A DNA stretch of 64,000 nucleotides from JAEZDR01 sp039811185 (GTDB lineage Bacteria; Bacteroidota; Bacteroidia; Chitinophagales; Chitinophagaceae). The notes under the pieces were generated by a model. That model saw nothing but the letters and a program-made list of their open reading frames with translations, was not told the DNA's origin and did no database searches. The translations under genes and the position numbers were made by a program. This document shows positions 33,948-42,232 of the stretch, piece after piece. The stretch is taken from NCBI GenBank assembly GCA_039811185.1, contig JBDHYF010000005.1:62001-126000 (forward strand), written 5' to 3'. Each line of letters opens with the position of its first letter. Positions within the stretch are counted from its first letter, which is position 1.

Positions 33948-34802
33948 TTAGCTCCACTCTTTCAGCTCTTTCAATTCACGCTCTTTATATATCCGCGCCG
34001 AAACAAAGATGCTGAGTTCGTACAGTCCGTAGATAGGAATAAAAACAATCAACTGGCTAATCCAGTCGGGGCTTGGCGTAATCACCGCCGCTACCACCAA
34101 AATAATTACGATAGCAAATTTCCGGTGTTTGCGCAGAAAGGCCGGCGTAACCAATCCAATTTTGGTAAGAACATATGTTATAACCGGAAGCTCAAAAGCA
34201 ATTCCGCATCCGACAATAATATTAATGAGGTTATCCAGATAGTCATCCAAAGTTGGCTTGGTATCCAGCAAATTCATGCTGCCTATTTTATATCCTGCGA
34301 GAAAATTAAACGTAAATGGCGCAAGCAAAAAATATCCGAATGCCGCTCCAAGGAAAAAAAACAACGATACCGAAAAAATGGCCAGACGCGAATAACGCAA
34401 TTCTTTTTCTTTCAGTGCCGGCTTAATAAAACGCCAGAACTCCCAGAAAACGTAAGGAAATGCTACCACAAAGCCGCCTACAAACCCAATGGTGATAGAA
34501 CCCATAAACTGTGCGCCGAAAGAAGTTGTCTGCATTTTTACATCAATAGGCGGCATGCAGAAGGCATCGCCCAGGTGTGCCCAGTGGCTGAAGGCGCAAA
34601 GACTTCTGTACGAAATAAAATTTGGATTAATAGGCCCCGCAATTACATTATCGAAAATCCATTCAATATTGATAAAAATGAATATGGCAACAACAATGAT
34701 TGCAATCACCGAACGCACAACATGCCATCGCAACGCTTCGAGATGATCGGTAAAACTCATTTCGCCCTTAGCGGAACCGCTATGTAAAAGCTTTCTTGCC
34801 AT
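33948..34802 (-). CDS. tatC: Sec-independent protein translocase TatC
   Basis: The 284-residue protein has six predicted transmembrane segments and the family motifs SFTDHLEALRWHVVRS near the N-terminus and YVFWEFWRFIKPAL. It also has a Bacteroidota-type insert between helices 1 and 2. TatC recognises twin-arginine signals. TatA is not in this window. A TACCTTTG element lies 10 bases before the ATG. Confidence 0.97.
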   Translation of the reverse strand: MARKLLHSGSAKGEMSFTDHLEALRWHVVRSVIAIIVVAIFIFINIEWIFDNVIAGPINPNFISYRSLCAFSHWAHLGDAFCMPPIDVKMQTTSFGAQFMGSITIGFVGGFVVAFPYVFWEFWRFIKPALKEKELRYSRLAIFSVSLFFFLGAAFGYFLLAPFTFNFLAGYKIGSMNLLDTKPTLDDYLDNLINIIVGCGIAFELPVITYVLTKIGLVTPAFLRKHRKFAIVIILVVAAVITPSPDWISQLIVFIPIYGLYELSIFVSARIYKERELKELKEWS

Positions 34803-34812
34803 TTGGAAGCCG

Positions 34813-34820
34813 CAAAGGTA
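34813..34820 (-). promoter_or_regulatory. Candidate -7 element (TACCTTTG) of tatC
   Basis: Exact consensus on the minus strand, 10 bases from the ATG at 34802. The transcript would have a very short leader of about 5 bases. A GTTT sequence about 22 bases upstream is a weak -33 candidate. Confidence 0.6.
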
Positions 34821-34894
34821 TAGGGCAGCGCTTATAATCGTTAAACATCTTCATAGAAAAACGATAATGTTATTCCGTTCACCCGATCAGAAAA

Positions 34895-35332
34895 TCATCT
34901 GTTCAATTTCATGGAAACATGCGGAATTCCGTCTTCGAGATAAGGATTACTCGTAGCTACAAATCCTAACCGTTCGTAAAATTTAGTGAGATAACACTGT
35001 GCTTCAATCGTAATGTCTGCTCGCTTAAAATGAGTGAAGCAGTGCTCAATAGCAGTCTTCATCAACAATCTACCCGTTCCGGTGCGCCTGAAATCTGCAT
35101 CCACGGCAAGTCTTCCAATCGAAACAGCGGGTAAATTTTCCGCAGCGATAATTCTCGCGCAGCCAATTACCCTGTCATCGTTTTTTATAAAAAGATGAAT
35201 GGCTTTTTCGTCAGCTTCGTCCATGTCGCAGAACACACAGTTCTGCTCAACAACAAATACGCGGCTTCTAAGCTGTAGTATGCGAAACAACTCTGTATTG
35301 CTCAGTTCCTGAAACCGCCGTATTTCAATCAA
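34895..35332 (-). CDS. ElaA-like GNAT acetyltransferase
   Basis: The 145-residue protein matches ElaA: LFRILQLRSRVFVVEQNCVF, then the acetyl-CoA loop SIGRLAVDADFRRTGTGRLL and FYERLGFVAT. The substrate of ElaA is not established. The start is TTG at 35332, which overlaps the stop of the upstream hydrolase (TTGA), so the two are translationally coupled. No ATG alternative is near, and the length fits the family. Confidence 0.88.
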   Translation of the reverse strand: MIEIRRFQELSNTELFRILQLRSRVFVVEQNCVFCDMDEADEKAIHLFIKNDDRVIGCARIIAAENLPAVSIGRLAVDADFRRTGTGRLLMKTAIEHCFTHFKRADITIEAQCYLTKFYERLGFVATSNPYLEDGIPHVSMKLNR

Positions 35333-36174
35333 GGGAAGATGGAGTTTAGGAAGGTTACAATCCGTTCAAATGTATCGGTTTGTTTTTCGCCGTACCAACC
35401 GTGTTGTTCGCCGGGATAAATTTTTCTTTCAACGGTTACGCCTGCGTTCATTAGGCGGTTGTATAGCGTATCGCTTTGCGAAACAGGAACCACCGGATCG
35501 GCGCTGCCGTGGAAAATAATGGTGGGCGGCGACTGAGGCGTAACCGACAAATAGGGGCTTGCCTCTTCGTATTTCTGCGGTAGCTGCACGGGCGATCCTC
35601 CAAAAAATTTATCAAACAAAATCGGGTACTGCGGATTGCTGGAATACAATGCAGTTAAATTGGTGGGCCCAAAAAGATCTACCACCGCTTTTATTGTGTT
35701 ATCCGAATTGCTGCGGTAGGCCTGCAACAATGCCAGGTGTGCGCCGGCACTTGCTCCGCCAATCACGAGTTTACTTTTATCGATGTTAAACTCATCGTGC
35801 CTCATCTTTATGTAGTTCATGGCGAGGGCAACATCGTTTATTTGCGTAGGCCAGGCGTTCGCACCGGTGATGCTTGCAAGGCGATAATTTAAATTGAAGA
35901 TGGCATATCCGGTAAGATGTTCTTTAAAGTATAAAACGGCCGTATCAAAATCAGATTTGTCGCCCGACATCCAGGCGCCGCCATGCAGTAATATCAATGC
36001 TTTCAGCGGTTGCGACGACTGAGCGGCCGGGATGTGAATATCCATCGTTTGTAAAGGATCGTTACCGTATTTCACATTCTCGCTCACCTTCCACAAAGAT
36101 GGCGAACCGCCGTCGTCATTTTTCTTACAACTGATCAGAGCTATTGCAAATAATATATAAAGAATGTTTTTCAT
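35329..36174 (-). CDS. Alpha/beta hydrolase lipoprotein (esterase-like)
   Basis: The 281-residue protein has a lipoprotein signal with cysteine at residue 16 (AIALISC), then an alpha/beta hydrolase of the carboxylesterase type. It shows oxyanion motif LLHGGAW, nucleophile GASAGAHLA, an acid in HGSADPVVP and histidine in GEQHGWYG. It is probably surface- or periplasm-anchored and cleaves an ester, substrate unknown. It is first in a two-gene operon with the ElaA-like gene. Confidence 0.88.
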   Translation of the reverse strand: MKNILYILFAIALISCKKNDDGGSPSLWKVSENVKYGNDPLQTMDIHIPAAQSSQPLKALILLHGGAWMSGDKSDFDTAVLYFKEHLTGYAIFNLNYRLASITGANAWPTQINDVALAMNYIKMRHDEFNIDKSKLVIGGASAGAHLALLQAYRSNSDNTIKAVVDLFGPTNLTALYSSNPQYPILFDKFFGGSPVQLPQKYEEASPYLSVTPQSPPTIIFHGSADPVVPVSQSDTLYNRLMNAGVTVERKIYPGEQHGWYGEKQTDTFERIVTFLNSIFP

Positions 36175-36264
36175 GATGGTGTTGTTTTGGAACCGATATC
36201 GCCGCCAAGTTAGTATAAAGTTTTATGCAGTAATAATTGCGCAAATGATTTTTAAATTTGTGTG

Positions 36265-37800
36265 ATGGAAAATATAAATGTAAGAGTGCGGTTTGCGCCT
36301 TCACCTACCGGAGGCCTGCATTTGGGCGGTGTACGAACGGCTCTTTTCAATTACCTCTTCGCAAAAAAAAACAACGGAAAATTTATTGTTAGAATAGAAG
36401 ATACAGATCAAACACGATTTGTGGCAGGGGCGGAAGCTTATCTGCTGAATTGTTTGGAGTGGTGTGGCATTGTTCCCGACGAATCCACCATACATTCCGG
36501 CAATCATGGGCCATATCGCCAAAGCGAACGCAAAGAATTATATCAGAAATACGCGCAACAACTGATAGACGAAGGCAAAGCCTACCTTGCTTTCGATACA
36601 CCCGAAGAGCTTTCGGAGATGCGCGAAAAATTTAAGTCCGCCGAAAACCCGTCTCCTCAATACAACGCTGCACTCCGGATGCAGATGCGTAATTCTTTAA
36701 GCCTTTCAGATGCCGACATAAAGCAGCTTCTCGCTGATAAAACGCCTTATGTTGTTCGCATCAAAATGCCGGAAAACGAAACCGTTGTTTTCACCGATAT
36801 GATTCGCGGCAAACTCAGTTTCTCAACGGCTTTATGCGATGATAAAGTATTGCTGAAGGCCGATGGTATGCCCACCTATCATCTTGCCGTTGTAGCAGAT
36901 GATTATCTGATGGAAATATCGCACGCGTTCCGCGGGGAAGAATGGCTGCCTTCAGCACCTGTACACATTCTGCTGTGGAAGTACCTATTTGGGTTGGACA
37001 AAATGCCCCAATGGGCGCACCTGCCATTAATACTGAAGCCCGATGGTAACGGGAAGCTTAGTAAACGCGATGGAGAAAGACTGGGCTTTCCTGTGTTTGC
37101 AATGAACTGGACCGATCCCGCAACGCAGCATACAATGGATGGATTCAAGGAGCGCGGCTTTTTACCTCAGGCCTTTGTAAACATGCTCGCAATGCTGGGC
37201 TGGAACGATGGTACCGATCGCGAAATTTTTTCTATGGACGAACTGATTGAAGCTTTTTCAATAGAAAGAATTCATAAGTCCGGCGCCAAGTTCGATTACG
37301 AAAAAGCGAAGTGGTTCAACCATCAATGGATTTTACGGCTGCCGACAGATGCATACCTGACCGAAGTGGACGAAATTTTCAACAAAAAGGGGATGCCGGT
37401 TCGCGACATCGAAAAGCTGAAACATGCTTGTCAACTGGTGAAAGACCGATGCACATCGCTGCACGACTTTTACGATCAGGCATTTTTCTTTTTTAAAACG
37501 CCCACCAATATCGACACCGCGTCCATTAAAGAGAAATGGACCGAACATAAGCGCATATTCTTTGAAACATTTTTAGATAAGCTGACAACAGTTGAATGGT
37601 CGGCAACAGCAATGGAAGCATTGTTTAAAACAATTGCCGCCGATCAGAATATTAAAGTGGGTGAGCTAATGCTCCCCTTGCGAATTATGTTGGTGGGAAG
37701 TAAGTTTGGCCCAGGTGTATTTGCCATTGCAGAACTTTTGGGGAAAGAAGAAACCACCAAAAGAATACAAACAACGCTTCAACTTCTTGAAGTGATTTAA
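36265..37800 (+). CDS. gltX: Glutamate-tRNA ligase
   Basis: The 511-residue protein has the class I signatures APSPTGGLHLGG at 11-22 (HIGH motif as HLGG) and KLSKR. RIEDTDQTR is the usual GluRS motif. No C-terminal truncation or GlnRS-like insertion is seen. ATG at 36265 is preceded by GTG at 36262. A TAAATTTG sequence ends 4 bases before the ATG, but no -33 element supports it. The SDR gene follows after 10 bases. Confidence 0.97.
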   Translation: MENINVRVRFAPSPTGGLHLGGVRTALFNYLFAKKNNGKFIVRIEDTDQTRFVAGAEAYLLNCLEWCGIVPDESTIHSGNHGPYRQSERKELYQKYAQQLIDEGKAYLAFDTPEELSEMREKFKSAENPSPQYNAALRMQMRNSLSLSDADIKQLLADKTPYVVRIKMPENETVVFTDMIRGKLSFSTALCDDKVLLKADGMPTYHLAVVADDYLMEISHAFRGEEWLPSAPVHILLWKYLFGLDKMPQWAHLPLILKPDGNGKLSKRDGERLGFPVFAMNWTDPATQHTMDGFKERGFLPQAFVNMLAMLGWNDGTDREIFSMDELIEAFSIERIHKSGAKFDYEKAKWFNHQWILRLPTDAYLTEVDEIFNKKGMPVRDIEKLKHACQLVKDRCTSLHDFYDQAFFFFKTPTNIDTASIKEKWTEHKRIFFETFLDKLTTVEWSATAMEALFKTIAADQNIKVGELMLPLRIMLVGSKFGPGVFAIAELLGKEETTKRIQTTLQLLEVI

Positions 37801-37810
37801 TGCGAATAAC

Positions 37811-38572
37811 ATGATGAAAACTGTTTTCGTTACCGGCGCAAGCGCCGGCTTTGGAGAAGCTATTGCAACTGCATTTGCTGCAGGTGGATGGCGTGTAATT
37901 ATTACCGCACGACGCACCGAAAGGCTTCGCCTGCTGAAAACCAAACTCGAAGAGAATTATCAAGCCGAAGTGCTTGCCTTGCCGCTCGATGTCAGCAACC
38001 GCGGCCAGGTGTTTGAAACGGTGGCGGCGCTGCCTGAGGTCTGGAGAAAAATTGACGTGCTTGTAAATAATGCCGGCCTCGCACTTGGCCGCGAATCGTT
38101 TCAGGATGGCGATGTTGACGATTGGGAGATAATGATTGATACAAATTTGAAGGGACTTTTGTACGTGTCAAAAGCAGTGATTCCGCTGATGGTTCACGCT
38201 AATGCGGGCCACATCATCAACATGGGATCCATTGCCGGCAAAGAAGTGTATAAAGATGGAAATGTTTACTGCGCCACAAAGTTTGCAGTGGATGCCATTG
38301 GCCGAGCGCAGCGGATCGATTTGTTGAATCATAATATTAAGGTCACCAACGTTAATCCGGGAGCGGCAAATACAGAATTCTCAAATGTGCGGTTTAAAGG
38401 AAATGATGAAAAAGCTGCGGTGGTGTATAACGGATACCAGCCGCTGACAGCTTCCGATGTGGCAGATGTGGTGTTTTATTGTGCTACGCTGCCACCACAC
38501 GTTTGTATTAATTCGCTGGATATAACTTGTTTGGCGCAGGCGGGAGCACACTATCTAAAAAAAGACCTCTAA
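37811..38572 (+). CDS. Short-chain dehydrogenase/reductase (YdfG-like)
   Basis: The 253-residue protein has cofactor motif TGASAGFGEA (8-17), NNAG, catalytic serine in NMGSIAG and YCATK. An arginine after strand 2 (TARRTERL) favours NADP(H). It resembles YdfG-type serine/3-hydroxy acid dehydrogenases, but the substrate is uncertain. Its stop codon overlaps the stop of the convergent FAD oxidoreductase. Confidence 0.9.
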   Translation: MMKTVFVTGASAGFGEAIATAFAAGGWRVIITARRTERLRLLKTKLEENYQAEVLALPLDVSNRGQVFETVAALPEVWRKIDVLVNNAGLALGRESFQDGDVDDWEIMIDTNLKGLLYVSKAVIPLMVHANAGHIINMGSIAGKEVYKDGNVYCATKFAVDAIGRAQRIDLLNHNIKVTNVNPGAANTEFSNVRFKGNDEKAAVVYNGYQPLTASDVADVVFYCATLPPHVCINSLDITCLAQAGAHYLKKDL

Positions 38573-39627
38573 CGCATCAATACACTCGAAAAGCGCGAAA
38601 CGTCTGCAAGCGGATCGATAGCGCTAAGGCCGTTTAAGTGGTCGTTTAACTGACTGGCAAAATAGGGTCCGAGACTGCATCCTTTTGTGCCCATTCCGTT
38701 GAGGATGCCCACATTGTTATATTTGGGATGAAAGCCCACGAATGGCCTTCGTTCAACGGACGCCGGCCGTATCGAAGCGAGATGATCAACGATGGTAAAT
38801 GGAACACGAAGAATGGCTCGCAGCGCGCTTTTGGTAGCCGCATAAAAAGCAGGGTCGGGTTTGTTATCCCGAAAAACACGTTCGTACGTACTTCCGGCCC
38901 ACCACAAATTTTTACTCCAGGGAACGAGCGTTACGCCCGGAAGTTTATACACTTTTCCTCGCGGCAGCGCCGGTATGTCAACAATAAGCGCCTGGCCTTT
39001 GTTTACCGCATACGGCAAGTTTTTCCAATACTTCGAATAGAAAGAGTCCACGCCGCCGGCGTAAATAATTTTGCCGGCTACAATATTTTTATAGTAAACC
39101 GCATCTTCAGAAACGCTGAGTTCAGCCTCATTGAATGCTTCTGTAATAAGCATTCGCTCATCGGTTAAAATTTTTCTCCAATGATGAATGATGGCGTTTA
39201 AATCAACAAGAAACACCGGCGATATTCCGTAAGATTTACCCGAGGCAATAAAGTAATCTTTGATGTTAGCTTCATCGGCAGCAATTACAAACGAATTCTT
39301 TTCGCGCAAACGTTTCTCGTAGGCCTCCTGCATCTGTGCAGTTTCCGCTATTGCCGTTATGGTGGTTTCAGAGAATACGGGAATGTCTAAAGCCGACTCC
39401 ATAGCCTGATACTTTTCTTTGCAAAATGGCAAAAGTGTATCAATGAGCCAACTGGTAGCTACAATCCTTCCCGTAACCGGATTGATAAGTCCGCTTGCAA
39501 CTTTCGACGAAGAAAAATCATCATTCCGGTCAATTACAGCAAACGACAATTTCTTACCTTGGTACAACTCATAGCTTAAAAAACTTCCGCAGATACCTTG
39601 GCCAACAATCAGCACATCAACCTGCAT
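38569..39627 (-). CDS. FAD-dependent oxidoreductase (DAO family)
   Basis: The 352-residue protein starts with a Rossmann motif (VLIVGQGICGSFLSYELYQ) and has the D-amino-acid-oxidase-type fold, with GGVDSFYSKYW in the middle and VERRPFVGFHPKYNNVGILN then GMGTKGCSLGP near the C-terminus. It should oxidise an amine or amino acid, substrate unknown. It starts one base after the stop of the MBL/rhodanese gene, so they are one operon. Its end overlaps the convergent SDR gene by 4 bases. Confidence 0.9.
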   Translation of the reverse strand: MQVDVLIVGQGICGSFLSYELYQGKKLSFAVIDRNDDFSSSKVASGLINPVTGRIVATSWLIDTLLPFCKEKYQAMESALDIPVFSETTITAIAETAQMQEAYEKRLREKNSFVIAADEANIKDYFIASGKSYGISPVFLVDLNAIIHHWRKILTDERMLITEAFNEAELSVSEDAVYYKNIVAGKIIYAGGVDSFYSKYWKNLPYAVNKGQALIVDIPALPRGKVYKLPGVTLVPWSKNLWWAGSTYERVFRDNKPDPAFYAATKSALRAILRVPFTIVDHLASIRPASVERRPFVGFHPKYNNVGILNGMGTKGCSLGPYFASQLNDHLNGLSAIDPLADVSRFSSVLMR

Positions 39628-39628
39628 A

Positions 39629-41032
39629 TCAATTTTTTTCTATTCGTTCGTTTAGCTTTTCCAGTTTTTCCATTGCGGCCCATCCGCCAAGCACATTCCG
39701 CAAATTATGAATGCCCTGTCTTTTAAAAATAGATGCAGCGATAACGCTTCTGTATCCGCCCTGGCAATGCAAATACAGGTTATGATGTTCTTCAAAATCG
39801 GACAATGTGCCGGGATCGGTTAAACTGTGAAGAGGAAGATTAACCGCCTCCTTCAAGTGGCCATTATTGAATTCCGACTCTTTCCGAACATCCACAACCA
39901 CAGCGTTCTCATCGAAAGGCAGATCCATAGCAAGCTCATCGGCTTCGATATCAATAATCATATCCATCTCTTCACCCTTGCTTCGCCAGGCATCGAACCC
40001 GCCGGCCAGATATCCCTTAACGTTATCAAATCCCACCCTTGCAAGCCTTACAATACTTTCTCTTTCTTTTCCTTTATCGGTAATCAGGTAAATAGGTTGA
40101 TGTAGCCCAATCAGGCTCGCGGCCCATTCAGCAAACCGCCCTTCCAGCCCGATGTTGATTGAACCCGGCACAAAACCTTGCGTAAAATCAACAGCAGCCC
40201 GCGTGTCGAGCGCAACTGCTTCATCCTCCCCAATCGCGTTTTTGAAACTGCCTGCATCCATTGGTTTCATTCCTTCTGAAATCAACAAATCGATGTTTTT
40301 ATATCCTTTTTTGTTGATGGCAACATTTAACGGGAAATAGACGGGCGGATCCGATAAACCGTCCGTAACTGCCTTCACAAATGCCGCTTTATCCGGCTGA
40401 TTTAACGCGTAGTTAGATAAGCGCTCTTCGCCAATGGTGCTGAATGTTTCTTTCCCAAGATTTTTTCCGCAGCTGCTGCCGGCGCCATGCGCAGGATAAA
40501 CAATCACATCATCGGGCAGCGTTAAAATTTTCGACTGAAGGCTTTGATACAGCAATCCGGCAAGGTCTTCTTTTGAGTGGTTGCCTGCTTTTTGCGCCAG
40601 ATCCGGCCTACCTACATCGCCCACAAACAATGTATCGCCTGTAAACACTGCATGGGGTTTGCGGTTTTCATCGCGCAGCAAAAAACAACTGCTTTCTAAA
40701 GTATGCCCCGGCGTATGCAGCACCTCTAGGGTAATGTTACCAACAGAAAACAACTGGCCGTCGGTGGCAACAATTACATCAAACGCTGTTTCCGCGCCCG
40801 GGCCATACACAACAGGCGCTTTTGCGGCTTTACTTAAATCTAAATGCCCCGACACAAAATCGGCGTGAAAATGTGTTTCGAAAATGTATTTGATTGTGGC
40901 GTTTCTTTCTTTCGCCAAAGCTATATACAAATCAATATCGCGGATAGGATCAATAACAGCGGCTTCGCCATGGCTCTCAATAAAATAAGCCGCCTCGCTT
41001 AAACACCCGGTATATAATTGTTGAACAAACAT
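39629..41032 (-). CDS. Persulfide-dioxygenase-like MBL-fold protein with two rhodanese domains
   Basis: The 467-residue protein has an N-terminal metallo-beta-lactamase domain with metal ligands H54, H56, D58, H110 and D133 (THFHADF, HTPGH, GDTLF). In place of the usual HxHxDH there is HFHADF, and so no second histidine at that spot. Two rhodanese domains follow (about 263-360 and 370-460). The first lacks the catalytic cysteine; the second has CQGGYRS. The layout matches CstB/ETHE1-type enzymes that oxidise persulfides to sulfite and thiosulfate. ATG at 41032 starts the conserved sequence. It is preceded by an ArsR regulator gene. Confidence 0.9.
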   Translation of the reverse strand: MFVQQLYTGCLSEAAYFIESHGEAAVIDPIRDIDLYIALAKERNATIKYIFETHFHADFVSGHLDLSKAAKAPVVYGPGAETAFDVIVATDGQLFSVGNITLEVLHTPGHTLESSCFLLRDENRKPHAVFTGDTLFVGDVGRPDLAQKAGNHSKEDLAGLLYQSLQSKILTLPDDVIVYPAHGAGSSCGKNLGKETFSTIGEERLSNYALNQPDKAAFVKAVTDGLSDPPVYFPLNVAINKKGYKNIDLLISEGMKPMDAGSFKNAIGEDEAVALDTRAAVDFTQGFVPGSINIGLEGRFAEWAASLIGLHQPIYLITDKGKERESIVRLARVGFDNVKGYLAGGFDAWRSKGEEMDMIIDIEADELAMDLPFDENAVVVDVRKESEFNNGHLKEAVNLPLHSLTDPGTLSDFEEHHNLYLHCQGGYRSVIAASIFKRQGIHNLRNVLGGWAAMEKLEKLNERIEKN

Positions 41033-41033
41033 G

Positions 41034-41055
41034 CTTTGCAATTTTTGCAAAAGTA
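41034..41055 (-). promoter_or_regulatory. Promoter and candidate operator of the MBL/rhodanese operon
   Basis: On the minus strand, TACTTTTG (41048-41055) fits the -7 consensus. It overlaps a 7-bp inverted repeat TTTGCAA-TTT-TTGCAAA (41035-41051) that covers the predicted transcript start. This is where a repressor such as the adjacent ArsR protein would bind. The -33 region is weak. Confidence 0.5.
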
Positions 41056-41099
41056 ACAATCATAAAAGGGAAACGAGGCGGCTTTGGGTTGCTATCCTA

Positions 41100-41441
41100 T
41101 CAGGCAACCAACTGCTCTACAAACTGGTTTACTTCGTTAAGGCGAGTGTAGTTTACAGAATAGAAAATAAACTTTCCATCTCTTTGCGTAACTACAATGC
41201 CTGCACGACGTAGAATTGCAAGGTGCTGAGAGGCTACCGACTGCTCCAACCGCAGCTTTACATAAATTTCAGTAACTGTCATCTTTTTGTGCTCATCCAG
41301 AAGTTTAATCATCTGCTGACGAAGTTTGTGGTTCAACGACCGTAAGATCATTGCCGCTTTCTTCATGTGTATAAAATCAACTTTAATGGTTGATTCGTCG
41401 GCAGGATTTGTCATCTGAACGGATTGATTTGTAGTATTCAT
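41100..41441 (-). CDS. ArsR-family transcriptional regulator
   Basis: The 113-residue winged-helix protein has AAMILRSLNHKLRQQMIKLL, recognition-helix region EQSVASQHLAILRRAGIV and wing RDGKFIFYSVN. It contains no cysteine, so it cannot sense through a dithiol as the sulfide-responsive BigR/SqrR regulators do, nor through a cysteine metal site. It lies just upstream of the persulfide-dioxygenase-like gene and probably regulates it; the signal is unknown. Confidence 0.9.
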   Translation of the reverse strand: MNTTNQSVQMTNPADESTIKVDFIHMKKAAMILRSLNHKLRQQMIKLLDEHKKMTVTEIYVKLRLEQSVASQHLAILRRAGIVVTQRDGKFIFYSVNYTRLNEVNQFVEQLVA

Positions 41442-41475
41442 TTCCAGGGGCTGTTAAGGGTTTATAATATTATCC

Positions 41476-41513
41476 GAAATGCAAATATATTATGCACCCT
41501 CAGGTGAAATGCA
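41476..41513 (-). promoter_or_regulatory. Promoter region of the ArsR gene with direct repeats
   Basis: TATATTTG (41482-41489, minus strand) is an exact -7 match 40 bases before the ATG. Two copies of GAAATGCA (plus-strand reading, 41476-41483 and 41506-41513) are exactly 30 bp apart and flank the promoter. Confidence 0.45.
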
Positions 41514-41548
41514 GTTGGGATGCGTATTACAGTAAATTTAAATAAGAT

Positions 41549-42232
41549 TTAATTTTTATGAGAAGGCGAGAAAAATGCTTTGCCATAGTCGGGTTCGGAA
41601 TAGGCAAGGTCTTCAAAGCGTTGATGCTGATACTTTTGAAGCGATAGCGGAACCATGTGGGTGATAGAATGCGGCGCGGAAAAGAACGATTTATTCGTTT
41701 TTTCTTTAATAAAATTTTCATATTTAGGCATCCCGTTTCCACAAAAGAGCATCCTGCGTCCCCGAAAGCTATGGAAGCTGCTTTCATCAATAATTAAAGC
41801 ATGAGGTGTCAGTACTGTTTCCATAGCGCTGTCGTATACCGCCGTATACACTTCCATTCGTCGCGCATCGATCATCGGCACGATCAGCATGTCCGGCGAG
41901 AAATCCGGTGCTGATTGTGCTGCGGAAAAGGCAATGAATTCCAGGGTGTTGATGGCAATCAGCGGTTTGGACAAAGCAAAACAAATGCCTTTGGCCGCAG
42001 CAAGCGATACGCGAAGGCCGGTATAGCTTCCCGGACCAATGGTTACGGCAACGCCATCGAGATGACCGGCGGTTAACCGGTTATGATCGAGCAGCCGTTT
42101 GATGGCAGCATGAAGAAAGGAAGCGTGCGATTTCTGATCGGTATGCTCTTCCCATCCGAGAATAGCTTCTCCGCGCGAAAGGCATACTCCCGCCACCGGG
42201 GTGGCTGTGTCGATATGTAGCAATACCGCCAT
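41549..42232 (-). CDS. tsaB: tRNA threonylcarbamoyladenosine biosynthesis protein TsaB
   Basis: The 227-residue protein has the ASKHA-fold start LLHIDTATPVAGVCLS and the family motif VTIGPGSYTGLRVSLAAAKG. TsaB forms a heterodimer with TsaD and, with TsaE and TsaC, makes t6A37 of ANN-decoding tRNAs. Its ATG overlaps the stop of the upstream 3HCDH-domain gene (TAATG). Confidence 0.95.
   Translation of the reverse strand: MAVLLHIDTATPVAGVCLSRGEAILGWEEHTDQKSHASFLHAAIKRLLDHNRLTAGHLDGVAVTIGPGSYTGLRVSLAAAKGICFALSKPLIAINTLEFIAFSAAQSAPDFSPDMLIVPMIDARRMEVYTAVYDSAMETVLTPHALIIDESSFHSFRGRRMLFCGNGMPKYENFIKEKTNKSFFSAPHSITHMVPLSLQKYQHQRFEDLAYSEPDYGKAFFSPSHKN

Noticed and set aside
34125..34787. 220-codon frame opposite tatC
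   Set aside because: Lysine- and arginine-rich mirror of membrane-protein codons, no family match.
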